A stretch of DNA of 8,945 nucleotides from Acidobacteriaceae bacterium (GTDB lineage: Bacteria > Acidobacteriota > Terriglobia > Terriglobales > Acidobacteriaceae). Location: assembly GCA_003152795.1 (NCBI GenBank), contig PMBA01000203.1, positions 5,666-14,610 of the forward strand. Direction: 5' to 3'. A model generated the notes under the pieces. It was not told where the DNA came from. It worked only from the letters and a program-made list of their open reading frames with translations, and searched no databases. The translations under genes were made by a program, and so were the position numbers. Below, piece by piece: positions 7,076 to 8,945 of the stretch (its first letter is position 1; the number at the start of each line of letters is the position of its first letter).

Positions 7076-7215
7076 CAAGGTGCGCGAGCTCTACGCGTCG
7101 CGAGTAAAAAACGTCTGGGAATGCTGTTCTGCGGGGGATGGAACAAAAACTCTTCGAATCGTGTTGATGAACGGTGGCGACAGGTCCAGGTTACGACCCC
7201 TGGGGATTGGGTAGG

Positions 7216-7244
7216 ATTCTGGCATCGGAGGGTCTGCTTGTCAA
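7216..7244 (-). promoter_or_regulatory. Sigma70-like promoter for the lipoprotein gene
   Basis: On the - strand a consensus TTGACA (-35, 7244-7239) is followed after exactly 17 bp by CAGAAT (-10, 7221-7216), which matches TATAAT at four of six positions. Transcription would begin near 7209 and leave a leader of about 145 nt before the ATG at 7063. It lies just downstream of the sigma54-like element, so the two would be alternative or competing start sites. Confidence 0.5.
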
Positions 7245-7254
7245 CAGCATACTT

Positions 7255-7270
7255 GGCAACGGACGTGCCG
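7255..7270 (-). promoter_or_regulatory. Near-consensus sigma54 (-24/-12) promoter upstream of the lipoprotein gene
   Basis: The - strand reads CGGCACGTCCGTTGCC. Against the sigma54 consensus TGGCACG-N4-TTGCW, the GGCACG block and the TTGC block match completely, with the required ten bases between the GG and GC. Only the first T and the final W differ. Transcription would start near 7244, about 180 nt before the lipoprotein ATG. The gene immediately upstream encodes a sigma54-activating regulator, which makes a functional site more likely. Confidence 0.65.
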
Positions 7271-7318
7271 CGGACGGCAATGAATCGCCCACTGAACAAG
7301 GGAGTCCACAAGTGCAAA

Positions 7319-7372
7319 CTATTGCGCATAGGAGTGGCGCTTGGCGGCCGCGAATCGACTCACCAACCGGTT
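7319..7372. promoter_or_regulatory. Three phased dyads, possible activator-binding region
   Basis: Three short inverted repeats lie upstream of the sigma54-like element: CTAT-TGCGC-ATAG (7319-7331, containing TGCGCA), GCGGCCGC (7344-7351) and AACCGGTT (7365-7372). Their centres are 21-22 bp apart, about two helical turns, and about 80-125 bp upstream of the predicted sigma54 start, where NtrC-type activators usually bind. The three differ in sequence, which argues against one protein reading all of them, so this is a weak call. Confidence 0.25.
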
Positions 7373-7384
7373 TAGAGATGAGAT

Positions 7385-8767
7385 CTAGTCCAGCGCTTTG
7401 CCTTTAAGACGGCGCTGCAGCGAGGTGGGATGAATGCCGAGAATCCGAGCGGCTTGGGTTTTATTGTTGCCGGTAGCGGCCAGGACCTGTTCGATGTAGT
7501 TATCTTCCAGGGCGCGCAGAGTAAGGAACTGGTCTCCAGTGGGAGAAATGTCGTCCTCGGAAAATGCTTCGGTGGCTTTCTTCTCGGGGTGCAGGTCGCG
7601 AATTTCTTCCGGAAGATGGCCGGCGTCGATCTCACCTTGCGCGCTGAGAATCATGGTGCGCTCAATCACGTTTCTCAACTCGCGGATGTTGCCGGGCCAG
7701 GGATAGTGCTCCAGCAGTTCACCGGCGGCGGGAGTGAATCCGGTGAAGTTTTTCTTCAGTTCGCGGTTGAAGTACTGGAGGATTTCGAGCGCGAGAGGAA
7801 CGATGTCCTCCTTGCGCTCACGCAGGGGAGGAATTTCGAGCTGGACTACATTGATGCGGTAGTAAAGGTCCTCGCGGAACCGGCCCTGGCTGACGGCATT
7901 CTTGAGCTGGTCGTTGGTGGCGGCGATCAAGCGGATATTGACTTTGATGGTGCTCGTGCCTCCGAGCCGCATGAACGTGCCTTCCTCGAGCACGCGGAGG
8001 ATTTTGGCCTGCACGCTGGCGGACATGTTGCCGATTTCATCCAGAAAGACCGTGCCGCCGCTGGCGCGTTCCAGCAGGCCCTCTTTGCGGCGGCGAGCGT
8101 CGGTGAAAGCGCCCGGTTCGTAGCCGAAGAGCTCGCTCTCTAACAAGGCATCGGGGAGGGCAGCGCAATTGATTTCCAGCAAGGGCATGGCGGAGCGAGG
8201 ACTGGCGTAATGAATGGCTCTAGCGAGGACGCCTTTGCCGGTGCCACTCTCCCCCAGGACCAGAATCGTGGTGCGGTCGGTCTCGGCGGCCTTGCGGGCG
8301 ATCTCTAACATTTTGATGGTGGCTGGATTGTGAGTGACAATGCGCCCAAAGTCGTAACGGCCCTTTTCCGATTCGACCGAATCCCGCACCCGCACGCGCA
8401 GAGTAAGGACCTCGGCGGCGCGATGGAGGGTGGTCATCATGTCGTCCAGCGGGAAAGGCTTGACCAGATAGTCGAAGGCGCCCAGCTTCATGGCTTCGAC
8501 GGCACGCTCGACCAGGTGATAGGCGCTCATCATGATGACGATGGCAGTGGCGTTGGCCTCTTTGATCTGCCGCAACACTTCTACGCCGTCGATGCCGGGG
8601 AGGACGATGTCGAGCAAAATGAGGTCGGGCTTCTCCTCGTGAAAGAGCTTAAGGCCGTCTTCGCCGGAAAGAGCGGTGAAGACCTCGAAGCCCTCCTGGC
8701 GCAAGCCCCGGGAGATGGTGCGGAGCGTGAGCTCTTCGTCATCGATGATAAGTGCGGAGTAGGGCAT
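7385..8767 (-). CDS. NtrC-family sigma54-dependent response regulator (receiver, AAA+, Fis-type HTH)
   Basis: This 460-residue regulator has the full NtrC/AtoC layout. The receiver domain (about 3-120) carries D9/D10, the phosphoacceptor D53 in L-I-L-L-D-I-V-L-P, S81 and K103. The AAA+ domain (about 143-380) has Walker A G-E-S-G-T-G-K-G (172-179), Walker B G-T-V-F-L-D-E-I-G (238-246) and candidate arginine fingers R296/R298 in G-R-F-R-E-D-L-Y-Y-R. A Fis-type helix-turn-helix (about 418-456) ends in T-Q-A-A-R-I-L-G-I-H-P-T-S-L-Q-R-R-L. The loop that touches sigma54 reads G-A-F-T-D-A (219-224) instead of GAFTGA, a variant found in other family members. When phosphorylated it should oligomerise, hydrolyse ATP and open sigma54 promoters. 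It lies 49 bp after a histidine-kinase gene on the same strand, its likely partner. The ATG has no good Shine-Dalgarno, which suggests translation linked to the kinase gene. Confidence 0.95.
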   Translation of the reverse strand: MPYSALIIDDEELTLRTISRGLRQEGFEVFTALSGEDGLKLFHEEKPDLILLDIVLPGIDGVEVLRQIKEANATAIVIMMSAYHLVERAVEAMKLGAFDYLVKPFPLDDMMTTLHRAAEVLTLRVRVRDSVESEKGRYDFGRIVTHNPATIKMLEIARKAAETDRTTILVLGESGTGKGVLARAIHYASPRSAMPLLEINCAALPDALLESELFGYEPGAFTDARRRKEGLLERASGGTVFLDEIGNMSASVQAKILRVLEEGTFMRLGGTSTIKVNIRLIAATNDQLKNAVSQGRFREDLYYRINVVQLEIPPLRERKEDIVPLALEILQYFNRELKKNFTGFTPAAGELLEHYPWPGNIRELRNVIERTMILSAQGEIDAGHLPEEIRDLHPEKKATEAFSEDDISPTGDQFLTLRALEDNYIEQVLAATGNNKTQAARILGIHPTSLQRRLKGKALD

Positions 8768-8781
8768 ATCGGTTCAGCATT

Positions 8782-8798
8782 CTGGAGCGGAGCTCCAG
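8782..8798. other. Stem-loop between kinase and response regulator genes
   Basis: A perfect 7-bp inverted repeat, CTGGAGC (8782-8788) and GCTCCAG (8792-8798), with a 3-nt loop occupies the 49-bp gap between the kinase stop and the regulator start. No T-tract follows on the - strand, so it is not a simple terminator. It sits where the regulator's ribosome binding site would be expected and could affect translation or mRNA stability. Confidence 0.45.
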
Positions 8799-8816
8799 CG
8801 CAACTTGCAGCTTATT

Positions 8817-8945
8817 TCAAACCACGACTTCCGCGTGCTCTTTGGCTTTGTGCGACTCCTCCTGCCGGATGGGCAGGGTGATGGTTACGGTGGTGCCAAG
8901 GTTCAAGATGCTATCGATTCGAATCTCACCCTTATTTCTGCGCAC
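8817..8945 (-). CDS. Sensor histidine kinase, C-terminal fragment (5' end outside window)
   Basis: Read on the - strand from the window edge, 42 codons end at a TGA (8819-8817). The residues G-E-I-R-I-D-S-I-L-N-L-G-T-T-V-T-I-T-L-P match the end of a HATPase_c domain: the strand after the G1 region, the G-T-T G2-type motif and the final hydrophobic strand. A charged tail of about 17 residues (Q-E-E-S-H-K-A-K-E-H-A-E) closes the protein. The gene precedes the NtrC-type regulator by 49 bp on the same strand, the usual arrangement of a two-component pair in which this kinase phosphorylates the regulator at D53. The sensor and phosphoacceptor domains are outside the window, so the signal cannot be named. 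Confidence 0.8.
   Translation of the reverse strand: MRRNKGEIRIDSILNLGTTVTITLPIRQEESHKAKEHAEVVV

Larger units (their letters stand above)
7064..7384. other. Intergenic control region between response regulator and lipoprotein genes
   Basis: This 321-bp region lies downstream of the response-regulator stop and upstream of the lipoprotein, both on the - strand. I see no gene and no clear terminator after the regulator. It holds a sigma54-like element, a sigma70-like promoter, three short dyads and a 140-180-nt leader. The leader includes a small stem (CCAGG 7186-7190 with CCTGG 7199-7203). Confidence 0.65.

Noticed and set aside
7254..7269. The same sigma54-like element read on the + strand (TTGGCA...GC)
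   Set aside because: The match is clearly poorer than on the - strand and would drive transcription antisense into the response regulator.
7430..8143. 237-codon + strand frame antisense to the response regulator
   Set aside because: The opposite strand encodes intact Walker, GAFTDA and HTH motifs; this frame is a codon-bias shadow.
1..8945. CRISPR array, tRNA, rRNA, insertion sequence or attachment site
   Set aside because: I found no regularly spaced repeats, no tRNA-like cloverleaf, no transposase or integrase, and no terminal inverted repeats.

Overview
The window looks like chromosomal DNA of a GC-rich, Gram-negative, soil-type bacterium. The mix of large secreted proteins built from Ig-like Big_5 and choice-of-anchor-D repeats, an EXORDIUM-like secreted protein and a HybA/HybB electron-transfer pair is typical of Acidobacteriota (Terriglobia/Koribacter-like). 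That placement is inferred from gene content and sequence style, not from a marker gene. I see no mobile element, CRISPR array, tRNA or rRNA.

Left part, + strand. Positions 1-1962 are the 3' end of a large extracellular protein made of six tandem Big_5 Ig-like repeats. A 378-bp gap follows. It holds a terminator-like hairpin and then a structured leader with two small hairpins and a perfect 7-nt complement to the downstream Shine-Dalgarno. Next comes a compact three-gene operon (2341-4992): a membrane-anchored protein with the glycine-cleavage H-protein fold but without its lipoyl lysine, a HybA-like protein with four [4Fe-4S] clusters and a C-terminal membrane anchor, and a ten-helix HybB/NrfD-family quinone-interacting subunit. 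A strong bidirectional terminator (5007-5036) closes it. No hydrogenase or other catalytic subunit is present, so this is a stand-alone membrane electron-transfer module whose redox partner is unknown.

Right part, - strand. Reading leftward from 8945 are the C-terminus of a sensor histidine kinase (8817-8945), an NtrC-family sigma54-activating response regulator (7385-8767), a 321-bp promoter region, and a predicted lipoprotein (5123-7063). The lipoprotein combines an EXORDIUM/PHI-1-like domain, an Ig-like domain and two choice-of-anchor-D domains. The promoter region holds a near-consensus sigma54 -24/-12 element on the - strand (7255-7270), a sigma70-like promoter just downstream, and three small dyads about 21-22 bp apart at the distance where NtrC-type activators bind. 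The simplest reading is that kinase and regulator control the secreted EXORDIUM-like protein through sigma54.

The strongest candidates for something undescribed are the H-protein-fold subunit in an orphan HybAB module and the kinase/regulator/sigma54-promoter/EXORDIUM-like-lipoprotein circuit.
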